Below, piece after piece: positions 17,450 to 26,045 of a DNA stretch of 64,000 bases; positions within the stretch are counted from its first letter, which is position 1; the number at the start of each line of letters is the position of its first letter. The notes under the pieces were generated by a model, which saw nothing but the letters and a program-made list of their open reading frames with translations, ran no database searches and had not been told where the DNA came from. The translations under genes and the position numbers were made by a program. Origin of the DNA: Acidovorax sp. 107 (GTDB taxonomy: Bacteria; Pseudomonadota; Gammaproteobacteria; Burkholderiales; Burkholderiaceae_C); the NCBI RefSeq assembly GCF_003058055.1, contig NZ_QBTZ01000002.1, positions 1 to 64,000 of the forward strand. The letters run 5' to 3'.

Positions 17450-17761
17450 TCAGCCACCGCCCCCGCTAGGCAGGCCAAGCGCAGCGACTTCTTTCTGGAC
17501 TTCGGCCAAAACAACCGAGACGTCATCTAGCGATGGAGAAGTGGCAAATGAAATTGCGAGCAGGGTCAGGGGATGGACGTTCAAAGCGGTGGCGATCTGC
17601 TCCACTTTTCCCAACGTGGGACTTTTGGTGCCTCGCTCTAGACTGCTGATGTAGGTTCGACTTGAAACAGAGGAGAAGTCCTCTTGGGTGTACCCCCGTG
17701 CGCGACGGATTACCCGCAGAGCCATGGCGATATTGTTCAACGCATTTGAATGAGCTTCCAT
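17450..17761 (-). CDS. XRE-family transcriptional regulator
   Basis: A 103-residue protein. A Cro/CI helix-turn-helix spans about 12-68 ([20 protein letters not shown], then [17 protein letters not shown] and [13 protein letters not shown]). The C-terminal 30 residues contain a short helix ([17 protein letters not shown]) and a Gly-rich end, where the gene meets the IS21 end. The true 3' end may therefore have been replaced. It is divergent from a small hypothetical gene across a symmetric operator, so autorepression and control of that gene are likely. Confidence 0.8.
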   Translation of the reverse strand: MEAHSNALNNIAMALRVIRRARGYTQEDFSSVSSRTYISSLERGTKSPTLGKVEQIATALNVHPLTLLAISFATSPSLDDVSVVLAEVQKEVAALGLPSGGGG

Positions 17762-17778
17762 CTCCGCGATTAGGAGAC

Positions 17779-17815
17779 TTTGAACACAATAGGGCTACAA
17801 TCTATAGTGTTCAAA
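17779..17815. promoter_or_regulatory. Symmetric divergent promoter inside one operator palindrome
   Basis: Perfect 9-bp arms TTTGAACAC (17779-17787) and GTGTTCAAA (17807-17815) flank 19 bp. Rightward, TTGAAC (17780-17785) is followed by a 17-bp spacer and TATAGT (17803-17808). Leftward, TTGAAC (17814-17809) is followed by a 17-bp spacer and TATTGT (17791-17786). Both -35 and -10 pairs therefore lie within the same palindrome, and only one polymerase could occupy it at a time. Confidence 0.65.
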
Positions 17816-17960
17816 TTTTGCTTGACCAATGATTTCTTACTTTCGCAGTGTGCTTGCTGGGCTAGCTAGAGTCTCCCGCCGAAGAGCCCCAATAGCTAGT
17901 CTAAGTTTTGTACGACCATACTTCTTTGTTGAGTACCGTACAGAAAGCATTGGCGGAGGC

Positions 17961-18251
17961 ATGAAGAACATTTTTTTGTCGAATGAAGACCTATTGCTCG
18001 ACTTTGTGAAGCAAGGTTCTTTGCAAGGCTATATTGTGGTTCGCGTGAGGGTAATGTCACCTGGATACATGCATGATTCAAAATTTTGGCATTTTGAAGA
18101 TCTCATAGCTTTATGGGAGGCTGAAGAACCTAATATGTATGAGCCGGCTCTGCTGTACACGCTGTCAACTGGTGTCGAGTTGGTAAAATCAGCTTCCTTC
18201 ACGCCAATAGAGCATTTGGGAAAGCGCAAGTTGATATATCGGGCCCCTTAA
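17961..18251 (+). CDS. Hypothetical protein, partner of the XRE gene
   Basis: A 96-residue protein starting at ATG 17961 (MKNIFLSNEDLLLDFVKQGS), chosen because GGCGGAGG stands directly upstream. The frame is open back to 17829, but that part is basic and less natural. It is acidic to neutral, with an aromatic-rich middle (HDSKFWHFEDLIALWE), and has no signal peptide. It is transcribed from the symmetric promoter shared with the XRE regulator. Whether it is a toxin-like partner is unknown. Base composition is lower in GC than the neighbouring transposon DNA. Confidence 0.6.
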   Translation: MKNIFLSNEDLLLDFVKQGSLQGYIVVRVRVMSPGYMHDSKFWHFEDLIALWEAEEPNMYEPALLYTLSTGVELVKSASFTPIEHLGKRKLIYRAP

Positions 18252-18349
18252 GGCCAGGCAGTAGCAGCTATATGTTCCATTTCTCTCAAAAACTGCTGAG
18301 CAGAGCCTCCTGAAACGTGTTTTCTCTACAGTCGATTGCGGATATAACG

Positions 18350-18481
18350 ATGACCGAGTTCTTTAATAATCCTGTTGCTGTCGGAATGAGCCTGTTCGGT
18401 CTGCTTCTGCTAGTGGGCTCCACATTTTCAAAAATGCAGGCTCGTTGGGAGCGGAAACACTTTCGCAATGACGCTCTTTGA
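18350..18481 (+). CDS. Possible 43-residue single-span membrane protein
   Basis: ATG 18350 opens a 43-codon frame, MTEFFNNPVAVGMSLFGLLL, with a hydrophobic span at about 8-26 and a basic tail (RWERKHFRND) that would stay in the cytoplasm. Only a weak GGAT precedes the start. It follows the hypothetical gene by about 100 bp in the same direction. The clear amphipathic layout favours a real small protein, but evidence is limited. Confidence 0.4.
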   Translation: MTEFFNNPVAVGMSLFGLLLLVGSTFSKMQARWERKHFRNDAL

Positions 18482-18655
18482 TTGAAAGCTGAGCCTCGTT
18501 GTTTTTAGGAATCAAATTGAATCGACAGGAGGAGCAAAAGAACGCTTTTCCCATCCTTCATAGGTTCTGTGATTGATTGAGTATCAGTCCTACATTATTT
18601 AGTTGCGCATATCACCATGGGCTTATTTGTCTCATGCCAGCGATAGCATAATTTA

Positions 18656-18955
18656 TTGGTGTACGTCTCTGCGCAGGGGGTCAGAACTAAAATAATTGGA
18701 ATAGCCTTGACTGCGTTGTACCAACGACATAAGCTGCACTATGTGAACAAAGCGCATTCGTTAGCCTTCGGCCTGACTACCGCCCAACTGCAAGAGTTGG
18801 CCAAACAGGCTGTCCGTGACGCCATAACCAAGAACGTTCAGGCGGGTGTTTCAACAACCGTTCTGCTCAACGGGCGTGTGCAATCGCTCGATGCAAGTGA
18901 TCTACGACTGCAGTCGCTCTTGAACGAACGGGACGCGACTGGCCACGAGTCGTAG
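18656..18955 (+). CDS. Hypothetical protein, doubtful start
   Basis: An open frame of 99 codons with a TTG or GTG start near 18656. Its C-terminal two thirds (LTTAQLQELAKQAVRDAITK, then AGVSTTVLLNGRVQSLD) have strong coding character. The N-terminal part looks weaker, so the gene may start internally or be 5'-truncated. No family recognised. Confidence 0.4.
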   Translation: MVYVSAQGVRTKIIGIALTALYQRHKLHYVNKAHSLAFGLTTAQLQELAKQAVRDAITKNVQAGVSTTVLLNGRVQSLDASDLRLQSLLNERDATGHES

Positions 18956-19641
18956 TGCGGAGGAACTTCATCTGGGCTGCTGTGCCCGTCATCGAAATCT
19001 CGAACTTCGTAGGGGTCATGGAGGCCGACCAGCTTTGACAACTGAGGTTGGCTCTGCGGGGGAAGCGTCCCGCGACTCCGAATTGCGGAATAAATGCTCC
19101 TATTTGGCGGTTCATATATCGGAGCATATAGGGGCAGCGGGCTACTTCAGGCTGATCTGAGCCATTAGCATTTCAGTACCTGAACGGCAGCAAACGCCAA
19201 CACCACTCATTGAACTCCAACGTTGCTGACCGGCGGCTTCATCGTCGGAACCAGTCAGTCGAACGTGGAGCAGGCCAAGCAAATACCCGAACGACAGCTT
19301 ATGCGCGCAGCGACAGACTCCTGTCAACCTTTCGCGGCTGCGAGTCAGCGTGCTTGAAAGCGGTAACTCAATTCGCCGGGTGGCGGGCAACGCGTGACTT
19401 GAATGGGCAAACGTCCGATCTGTGGCGGCTCACTCGCCATAGAAAATATCAACGCAAGGCTGAACGGGCGCAAGTTCGCCGGCACTGCCCGTGCCAACGT
19501 CTGCGACCAGGCTAAGAGCAAGGCGGGCGCACAACTTGAGCTTACAAGGGCGTTGCGAAAGTCTCCAAATGACGTAGCAGGCGTCGTACGAGCGGTTCGT
19601 ATAGTGCTCATTCAAGCAGCCAACATTAGCGCCAGATGCTC
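18956..19641. other. Region without a confident gene
   Basis: Overlapping frames on both strands (such as 19210-19515 and 19403-19783 plus) read as basic, low-confidence sequence. TGCTCC/GGAGCA arms occur around 19095-19130. I see no transposon end that I can define. Confidence 0.4.
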
Positions 19642-19896
19642 TCAATGCCCAATCAAGCGGCTGACGACTTTGGAGACAGCGCTCAGGAGGGTCATGTCGT
19701 CGCCATCAAGGTCAGCTTGGCCAAGATGCTTCCAGAGGGCGATGGCCGAGCACATCAGCAGGATGGCGACTCCGGCCCATTGACAGGGCCAGATAAAGCG
19801 TTGCCACAGAACTTGGTCCAGCAATTGTGCAAAGACCTGGGCGGTGGGGCCCTTGAGACTGGCCTTCCGCTCAGCTGTCCAGGCCAACATGCAGGT
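19642..19896 (-). pseudogene. Possible membrane transporter remnant (EamA/DMT-like C-terminus)
   Basis: The minus-strand frame from about 19896 reads AQVFAQLLDQVLWQRFIWP followed by a hydrophobic span GVAILLMCSAIALW. This has the layout of the last two helices of drug/metabolite transporters. Upstream sequence does not supply the other helices. It is probably a tail fragment abutting the Tn3-like transposase gene. Confidence 0.3.
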
Positions 19897-19991
19897 CGGC
19901 AGCGCTGCATGGGGTGATCTCGGTTTTCGTGCAACATCCGAAGCGCTCCTCCAAAAATCCTTTTCCGACAACAAGTTAGGCGCACCGTATA

Positions 19992-20017
19992 GTGCTCTCC
20001 GCTGCGAAGGAGAGCAC
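19992..20017 (+). promoter_or_regulatory. Hairpin sequestering the transposase ribosome-binding site
   Basis: Perfect 9-bp arms GTGCTCTCC (19992-20000) and GGAGAGCAC (20009-20017) enclose an 8-base loop and end two bases before ATG 20020. The right arm contains GGAGAG, the only Shine-Dalgarno sequence of the transposase. When transcribed from outside, the hairpin would hide it, a known way for transposons to limit expression by read-through. Confidence 0.6.
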
Positions 20018-20019
20018 GG

Positions 20020-21419
20020 ATGTCGAGCTACAGGTACAGGTTCGTCGGCTACGAAAAAATGCCGTCGGGGATGAACGCGGACGACGTCCAGTTGCATTGC
20101 CAACTATCAGACGAGCTGATCAGGGAAATCAGGAACAGCAGCTTCTTGAAGCGCTATCACCTGGGCCTGGCGGTGCAAATGTCTTTCCTTGCCCTGACCG
20201 GGCGGAATGCAGACGCTCGGCTCAAGATGCCCGCCCCAATGCTGAGCCTGCTGTGCAGTCAGTTGGGCATTCACTCAACCGCTATCGGCTCGCTCAAATC
20301 CCTGTACGCCAATGCCCAGCGGACACTGACCACCCATCGGGCCTGGGTGAGAGAAAAGCTGCTCTTCTCCAGCTATGACGAAGCTAACCACCAGCGCTTG
20401 TACGTCGCCATGTCCAAGCGTGCAGTCGACGCCTCCTCGGTTGACGAGTTGTTCACGTTCGCGCAGGAATGGCTGTTCGACAACAGGATTGTCTTGCCGA
20501 GTGACCGGGTAGTCCAGGACCTGGCCCGATATGCATTTCAGGTCGTAGAAAACCAAGCCTTCGTGATCATTCAAGCAGCAGTCACACCCGTACGCCTTCG
20601 GGTGTTGCTCAAGGTCATGCATGAGGAGAGTCCGATCCCAGGAATCTCACTTCTGGAGTGGCTGAAGCAGTCCGCCGGCAAGCATGGTGTAAAGGCGTTG
20701 AAGGAGGTGAACTCCCGAATCGAGACGCTCAAGACATTGGGTGTTCACCTCTGGAACCTGCAAGGACTGACGATCGGACGCATCCACGCTTTTGCCCAAT
20801 CCGTCGTCAATCGCTCACCTTCAGAAACGGCCCGCAGGATCGAGAGCACTCGCTCGATTGAGATCGTGTGTTTCCTCAAGCACCTTCTGGGAGAGCTGAG
20901 CGACGAAGCGATCTTTCGGAACAATCGCCATACCGGTGACATTGTCCGGATGGGCACCAACCGAGTGCAGGCCAAGCAGGCACAGCGGGCGATGGAGTAC
21001 CGCACCTCGATCAAGTCCATCCGAGACATTGCAGCGGACACCACGCGCGACGCGCAGTCACGGCTGTCTTCCATCATGGCCCTCGCAGATGACATGTTGG
21101 GCCGACCCCCCGTTAGCCGCGCCGAAATCGTCAGGAGAACTTTGACGGAGCAAAGCGCGCGGGTGCGCACCGTGCTGGACGGCATGGCGTGCCTTGAGCT
21201 CAAGGGAGACGCTGAGCACCGTGATGGGCGGTTGATTTCGGCACTTCGCGATCTGCGCGCCGCAGGCGCAAAGGAGCTGCCCACTGACTTTGATACCTCA
21301 CTCGTTGATGCCAAGTGGCGTCCGCTTCTCGATGTTCCTGATCGCAAAGCCGCACTCAGAGCTTTTGAGGGGTTTGCTCTGACGCGTATTCGCAAGGGCC
21401 TGATCGGAGGTAGCCTGTA
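20020..21419 (+). pseudogene. tnpA: Tn3-family transposase, truncated by IS21
   Basis: The first 466 or so residues of a Tn3-family transposase (normally about 970-1000). The start MSSYRYRFVGYEKMP and the N-terminal DUF4158-like domain (YHLGLAVQMSFLALTGR, then LCSQLGIHSTAIGSL) are intact. The frame runs uninterrupted to 21419, where the left end of the IS21 copy begins; ten more codons inside the IS end it at 21450. The catalytic DDE domain is absent, and no matching 3' half is found after the IS right end at 23920. Insertion was therefore accompanied or followed by deletion. The product cannot transpose. Confidence 0.88.
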
Positions 21420-21527
21420 TGTTGATTTCCACGCAGAAGTGACCCACTAACCCCCGGGATTTCCATCCAAACCTGACCCACGTACTAACCCTAACCTGCT
21501 GCTTTGCTGAGCAGCAGGAGACCAGGA

Positions 21528-23054
21528 GTGATAGACGTGGCAACACTGAGTGTCATCAGGCGCTGGGCCCTGCGAGAGCAGCTGTCCATCCGGGAGATCG
21601 CCCGCCGCACGGGCCTCTCGCGCAACACCATCCGCAAGTACCTGCGCGCAGGCGAGGCCGAGCCGCACTATGCCAAGCGGGTCAGTCCATCCAAGCTCGA
21701 TCCCTTCGCCTTGAAGCTCGCCGGCTGGCTCAAGACGGAAGCTGGCCGATCCCGCAAGCAGCGGCGCACCGTCAAGCAGATGTACGTGGATCTGCAGGCG
21801 CTCGGTTATGGCGGCTCCTACAACCGTGTGGCGGCCTTCGCCCGCCTCTGGCACGAGCAGCGCCTTGTGTCACAGCAGACCACCGGCCGTGGCACCTTCG
21901 TTCCCCTGACCTTCGGCCCGGGTGAGGCCTTCCAGTTCGACTGGAGCGAGGACTGGGCTGTTCTCGCCGGCGTGCGCACCAAGCTGCAGGTAGCCCACTT
22001 CAAGCTCAGCCACAGCCGAGCGTTCTACCTGCGCGCCTACCCCCTGCAGACGCACGAGATGCTGTTCGATGCCCACAACCATGCATTCGTAGTCCTGGGT
22101 GGCGTGCCCCGCCGTGGCATCTACGACAACATGCGCACCGCAGTAAACCGGGTGCGCCGTGGCAAGGAGCGCGACGTCAATGTGCGTTTCGCCGCCATGG
22201 TCAGCCACTTCCTGTCCGAGGCCGAGTTCTGCAACCCGGCCTCGGGCTGGGAGAAGGGCCAGGTGGAGAAGAACGTGCGCGATGCCTGCCATCGCCTGTG
22301 GCAGGTAGTGCCGCCATTCCCAAGCCTGTCCGATCTCAATGCCTGGCTTGAAGAGCGCTGCGTGGCGCTGTGGCACGAGATCGAGCACGGCAAGCTGCCG
22401 GGCTCCGTCGCGGATGTCTGGGCTCAAGAGAAGGCAAGCTTGATGCCGATGCCCCGGCCCTTCGATGGCTTTGTGGAGCACACCAAGCGCGTCTCACCCA
22501 CCTGCTTGGTCCACTTCGAGCGCAATCGCTACAGCGTGCCGGCGCCGTATGCCAATCGGCCGGTGAGCCTGCGGGTCTACGCCGATCGCCTGGTGGTCGC
22601 CGCCGAAGGCCAGATCGTGTGCGAGCATCAGCGCCTGATCGAGCGTAACCACCACGGTACGGGTCAGACCGTGTACGACTGGCGCCACTACTTGGCGGTG
22701 CTGCAGCGCAAACCAGGAGCTTTGCGCAACGGCGCCCCATTCCTGGAGCTACCAGCGGCCTTCAAGCGACTGCAGGCCACCTTGCTCAAGCAACCCGGCG
22801 GCGACCGGGAGATGGTGGAGGTACTGGCACTGGTGCTGCACCACGATGAACAAGCTGTGCTCGCTGCAGTGGAGTTGGCACTGGAGTCAGGGGCTGCCAG
22901 CAAGACCCACATCCTGAACGTGCTCCACCGCCTGCTGGACGGTAAGCCCGCCCCAGCACCGGTCACATCGCCGCAGGCCCTCAAGCTGGCGGTGGAACCC
23001 CAAGCCAATGTGCTTCGTTACGACCAATTGAGGGAGGTGCGCTATGCGTCATGA
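21528..23054 (+). CDS. istA: IS21 transposase IstA
   Basis: A DDE transposase of about 508 residues. An N-terminal helix-turn-helix ([18 protein letters not shown]) binds the ends. The catalytic triad is visible as [17 protein letters not shown] and [11 protein letters not shown]. The start is ambiguous: GTG 21528 or GTG 21537 both follow purine-rich AGGAG sequences, while the frame is open from 21504. Its 3' end overlaps istB by 11 bp. No defect is visible. Confidence 0.9.
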   Translation: MIDVATLSVIRRWALREQLSIREIARRTGLSRNTIRKYLRAGEAEPHYAKRVSPSKLDPFALKLAGWLKTEAGRSRKQRRTVKQMYVDLQALGYGGSYNRVAAFARLWHEQRLVSQQTTGRGTFVPLTFGPGEAFQFDWSEDWAVLAGVRTKLQVAHFKLSHSRAFYLRAYPLQTHEMLFDAHNHAFVVLGGVPRRGIYDNMRTAVNRVRRGKERDVNVRFAAMVSHFLSEAEFCNPASGWEKGQVEKNVRDACHRLWQVVPPFPSLSDLNAWLEERCVALWHEIEHGKLPGSVADVWAQEKASLMPMPRPFDGFVEHTKRVSPTCLVHFERNRYSVPAPYANRPVSLRVYADRLVVAAEGQIVCEHQRLIERNHHGTGQTVYDWRHYLAVLQRKPGALRNGAPFLELPAAFKRLQATLLKQPGGDREMVEVLALVLHHDEQAVLAAVELALESGAASKTHILNVLHRLLDGKPAPAPVTSPQALKLAVEPQANVLRYDQLREVRYAS

Positions 23055-23847
23055 CCCTGCCATCGCTTCCATCGTGATCATGCTGCGCGAGCTCAAGATG
23101 CACGGCATGGCCCAGGCAGTTGCAGAACTGGCTGAGCAAGGTGCACCGGCCTTCGATGCGGCGCAGCCCATCCTGTCCCAACTGCTCAAGGCCGAGACCG
23201 CCGAGCGAGAGGTGCGCTCGGTGGCCTACCAATTGAAGGTGGCCAGGTTCCCGGCGTACCGGGACCTGGCTGGGTTTGACTTCGGCCACAGTGAGGTGAA
23301 CGAGGCACTGGTACGCCAGCTGCACCGCTGCGAATTCTTGGAGAACGCCAACAACGTGGTGTTGGTGGGTGGCCCGGGTACGGGCAAGACCCACATCGCC
23401 ACAGCCCTCGGGGTGCAAGCCATTGAGCACCATCACCGCAGGGTGCGGTTCTTCTCCACGGTGGAGCTGGTCAATGCACTGGAAGAGGAGAAGGCCCAGG
23501 GCAAGCCGGGGCAGATCGCGCACCGCCTAGCCTATGCCGATCTGGTGATCCTGGATGAACTGGGCTACCTGCCATTCAGCACGTCAGGAGGAGCCTTGCT
23601 GTTCCACCTGCTGTCCAAGCTGTACGAGCGCACCAGCGTTGTGATCACCACCAACCTGAGCTTCAGCGAATGGGCCAGTGTGTTCGGGGATGCCAAGATG
23701 ACCACGGCACTGCTGGACCGACTCACGCATCACTGCCATATTCTGGAAACGGGTAACGACAGCTACAGGTTCAAGAACAGCTCCGCACAGCAACCACCAC
23801 AGACCACCAAGAAGGAGAAGGCGACCAAGAACTTATCCACAACGTGA
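23044..23847 (+). CDS. istB: IS21 helper ATPase IstB
   Basis: A 267-residue AAA+ ATPase of the DnaC-like IstB family. Walker [10 protein letters not shown] lies near residue 105 and Walker [13 protein letters not shown] near 167. GGAGG precedes ATG 23044, which lies within the end of istA, so translation is coupled. IstB selects target DNA and stimulates IstA strand transfer. The sequence appears complete. Confidence 0.92.
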   Translation: MRHDPAIASIVIMLRELKMHGMAQAVAELAEQGAPAFDAAQPILSQLLKAETAEREVRSVAYQLKVARFPAYRDLAGFDFGHSEVNEALVRQLHRCEFLENANNVVLVGGPGTGKTHIATALGVQAIEHHHRRVRFFSTVELVNALEEEKAQGKPGQIAHRLAYADLVILDELGYLPFSTSGGALLFHLLSKLYERTSVVITTNLSFSEWASVFGDAKMTTALLDRLTHHCHILETGNDSYRFKNSSAQQPPQTTKKEKATKNLSTT

Positions 23848-24008
23848 GCGTGAAGCTCACGAACCAGGGTGGGTCAAGATTCGATGGAAATGGTGGGTCA
23901 GCTTTGCGTGGAAATCAACATTTCTTCGATGTACAGCGGTGATAGGGGGTGCTTCGTAAGTTCGGAGGCTTCTATGATGCGGGCCAGTTGCTCTAAGAGA
24001 GGTGTTCA

Positions 24009-24221
24009 GTGCCAAAGACGCTGAGTCAAATGAAGAAACGCCTGGAAGAGGCAATGAGCCAGGCCGACGATGCGGAGGAGATCATTCCTCTGATAAAGAA
24101 GGCTATTGCTCAATATGAGTTGATGCCCGGCGATCTGTTTGATCAGTCCCATCAAGCCCCCAAGTTGACTACTCAAAAACACCTGAAGACGCCAATTGCG
24201 CGGCCACAGGTGTCTTCGTGA
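24009..24221 (+). CDS. Short H-NS-like N-terminal domain protein, possibly truncated
   Basis: A GTG start at 24009 preceded by AGAGAGG gives 70 residues. The helical N-terminus and the segment KKAIAQYELMPGDLF resemble the oligomerisation part of betaproteobacterial H-NS-like proteins, where a helix ends in a Y/F-x-L-x-x-x-DLF motif. The C-terminal AT-hook-like DNA-binding motif of that family is missing; the tail is a loose Thr/Pro/Gln-rich sequence. It may be a truncated nucleoid protein. Weak assignment. Confidence 0.35.
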   Translation: MPKTLSQMKKRLEEAMSQADDAEEIIPLIKKAIAQYELMPGDLFDQSHQAPKLTTQKHLKTPIARPQVSS

Positions 24222-24802
24222 ACATCTTCACGCGGAACGCCCGACGCTAAGTCGATTGGTAGGGCATTGTGGGCGACTGGGGAATCCTCTCGAGACGTTC
24301 CCCCAATGCAACCCGTTGATCCGCAAGAACAGATGGCCAACTCGCGAGGGGAACCTGCCACCCTGTCTGCACAAGCCGGATGGAGTAAAGATGGGCCAGA
24401 CCGGCAAGATCTATTCTGAGGACCGTAGGCACCAGCACTGCCCTGTTGCGTAGATCACAAAAGAGGCTATGGGGGGCGGCTTGTCTGCTCTACTGGCCCA
24501 ATGAGTTCGCGTGGCTTACGTCACTCGACGGTTTGAGTCGCCTCGGGGCGATTCATATATGAGAATATTTGGATTACATGCACTGAGTCATTCCTGCGAT
24601 AAGGCCGTCACTCAGAAATGAGTAACTACAACTCTTTCAACAGCTTTGCCTGAAATAGGGGATTGCATGACAGTCGCAATTCTTCAACATCTCACACATC
24701 GAAGTAGCGTCATGGCCGAATGCTACTTCGCTTGGAGATTGCCGTCCTGTCCCGTTCTCTCAATTACTCGTAAAGCAAAAAATCACGACAATGCAGTTGA
24801 TC
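24222..24802. other. Intergenic region upstream of the recombinase cargo
   Basis: No gene is supported. A hairpin with perfect 9-bp arms CGAAGTAGC (24700-24708) and GCTACTTCG (24722-24730) lies about 75 bp before the recombinase-like gene. It could be an operator, a terminator without a T-run or an attachment-site relic. AT-rich sequence with ATTCATATATGAGAATATTT lies near 24550. Confidence 0.4.
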
Positions 24803-25837
24803 ATGAATTCCAAAGTTGAATTGAGCGCTGATGAGTTTTTTGAGCAATGGCTAGTACATTGCTCAAATGATGACCAACGGGCCATCAACGACTTTGATTT
24901 CTACAGGTACTTTTGGACCTCCTGGACCAAATTTTTGGCAAAAGTTGGGGACCCTGATAACCCGAGATGGGTTCACTGGACTGATGCTGACCCTGTGCTG
25001 GTCAAGCGTTATCTGAATGGTGGGATCAAGGTGCGCGGGAGTGGCGTCAAGATCAGCGAGATCACCGAACGCCGGTACTGGCGCCTGCTGGAACGGGTGT
25101 ATGACTACGCCATGGAACGCGGGCTGGTTGCAGCAAATCCAGCAGCGGCCATTGCCGAAAAAGAAAAGCCTCCTTCCGAAGATCCGAAGGGGGCCATCCT
25201 TTCACCTGTGGTCTGGGAGCAGTCCATCAAGATGCTTCGGGAAGACTCGGGTGAAGCCTTGAATCTGAAGGCCAGCGACATCCGCAACCGCGCGCTCTTG
25301 CTGGTCCTTTTTGAGTTGGGGTTGACCTCGGCGGAAGTCCGCGCGCTCTCGCACGAATCCTTCGTGAACGGCAGGGGAGGGAAGGGTGCCTCGATCCGCA
25401 TCACCTCGGGTGGCGTCAACCAACTGCGCACGATGGTCGTGTCGGATGAGGTGCGTTCGGCCGTGGCATCGTGGCTGCAGGTGCGTTCGACGGCTGGCAA
25501 ACACGCGATGACGCCAGCTCTTTTCAGCTCGCAGACTGGCAAACCAATGACCGACGAAAACCTGCTGGTGCTGGTTCGCGCGCACCTGCTGGCCGCCAGT
25601 CGGGCCGCTGGCCAGGGTGATCCGGTTCGCGCTGGGCCACAGATCGTCAGGAACACCAGGCTGGTGCAATGGATGCTGTCTGGCATGCCCCAGCCGGAAG
25701 TGGCACTTCGCGCCGGTCTCAAGAACGTCCGGGGGCTCTTGCATTTGCGCCAGCATTTGCCGGATGGACCGCGCCTGGAACTCGCGCGCGCGTCCAGCCG
25801 AAAGGACGACGAACCGCTGCGCCCAGCCTACGCGTAG
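24803..25837 (+). CDS. Tyrosine-recombinase-like protein lacking catalytic residues
   Basis: About 344 residues (ATG 24803 or 24791). The N-terminal SAM-like core-binding domain reads FEQWLVHCSNDDQRAINDFD onward. The catalytic-type domain begins near 160 (DIRNRALLLVLFELGLTSAE). The first catalytic Arg, normally in GLRxSE, is Thr in GLTSAE. The usual HxLRH box is GPQIVRNTR, keeping the Arg but not the His. The usual GH and Tyr positions are not present in the short C-terminus (AGLKNVRGLLHLRQHL). It thus has the fold but not the chemistry of an integrase, suggesting an accessory or decayed recombinase. Confidence 0.65.
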   Translation: MNSKVELSADEFFEQWLVHCSNDDQRAINDFDFYRYFWTSWTKFLAKVGDPDNPRWVHWTDADPVLVKRYLNGGIKVRGSGVKISEITERRYWRLLERVYDYAMERGLVAANPAAAIAEKEKPPSEDPKGAILSPVVWEQSIKMLREDSGEALNLKASDIRNRALLLVLFELGLTSAEVRALSHESFVNGRGGKGASIRITSGGVNQLRTMVVSDEVRSAVASWLQVRSTAGKHAMTPALFSSQTGKPMTDENLLVLVRAHLLAASRAAGQGDPVRAGPQIVRNTRLVQWMLSGMPQPEVALRAGLKNVRGLLHLRQHLPDGPRLELARASSRKDDEPLRPAYA

Positions 25838-26045
25838 CTGCTCTCGGGGTGATCCGCTGGGGCTCAACCATGGGTCTTCACCCTGAGCACGGGCAACACG
25901 CCCGATCTCGGCATTCAGTCATCCTGGAAACGCTGGCGCCCACTGGACTATCCCTTCGTCCTCTGGGCCCAGTCAATTTCGACATAGGATCACCACCATG
26001 GGTCGCGGGCCAAGGCCTGCACATGGCATTGATCGGGAGGCTTGA

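Larger units (their letters stand above)
21420..23920 (+). mobile_element. Apparently intact IS21-family insertion sequence
   Basis: The left end TGTTGATTTCCACGCAGA (from 21420) and the right end, read as its complement TGTTGATTTCCACGCAAAG (ending 23920), are terminal inverted repeats. GTGACCCAC-type subterminal repeats follow on each side. The 2501-bp element carries overlapping istA and istB. Flanking sequences AGCCTGTA on the left and TTTCTTCG on the right do not form a target duplication, so one side has been rearranged. Two partial copies of the same element lie at 17109-17448 and 30097-30943, all in the same orientation. Confidence 0.9.

Noticed and set aside
21420..21450. Tn3 transposase ending natively at 21450
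   Set aside because: The last ten codons derive from the IS21 terminal repeat, so the stop belongs to the insertion sequence.
23921..24008. Missing 3' half of the Tn3 transposase after the IS21 copy
   Set aside because: Neither frame after 23920 shows Tn3 DDE-domain motifs, so the half is absent from the window and not simply displaced.
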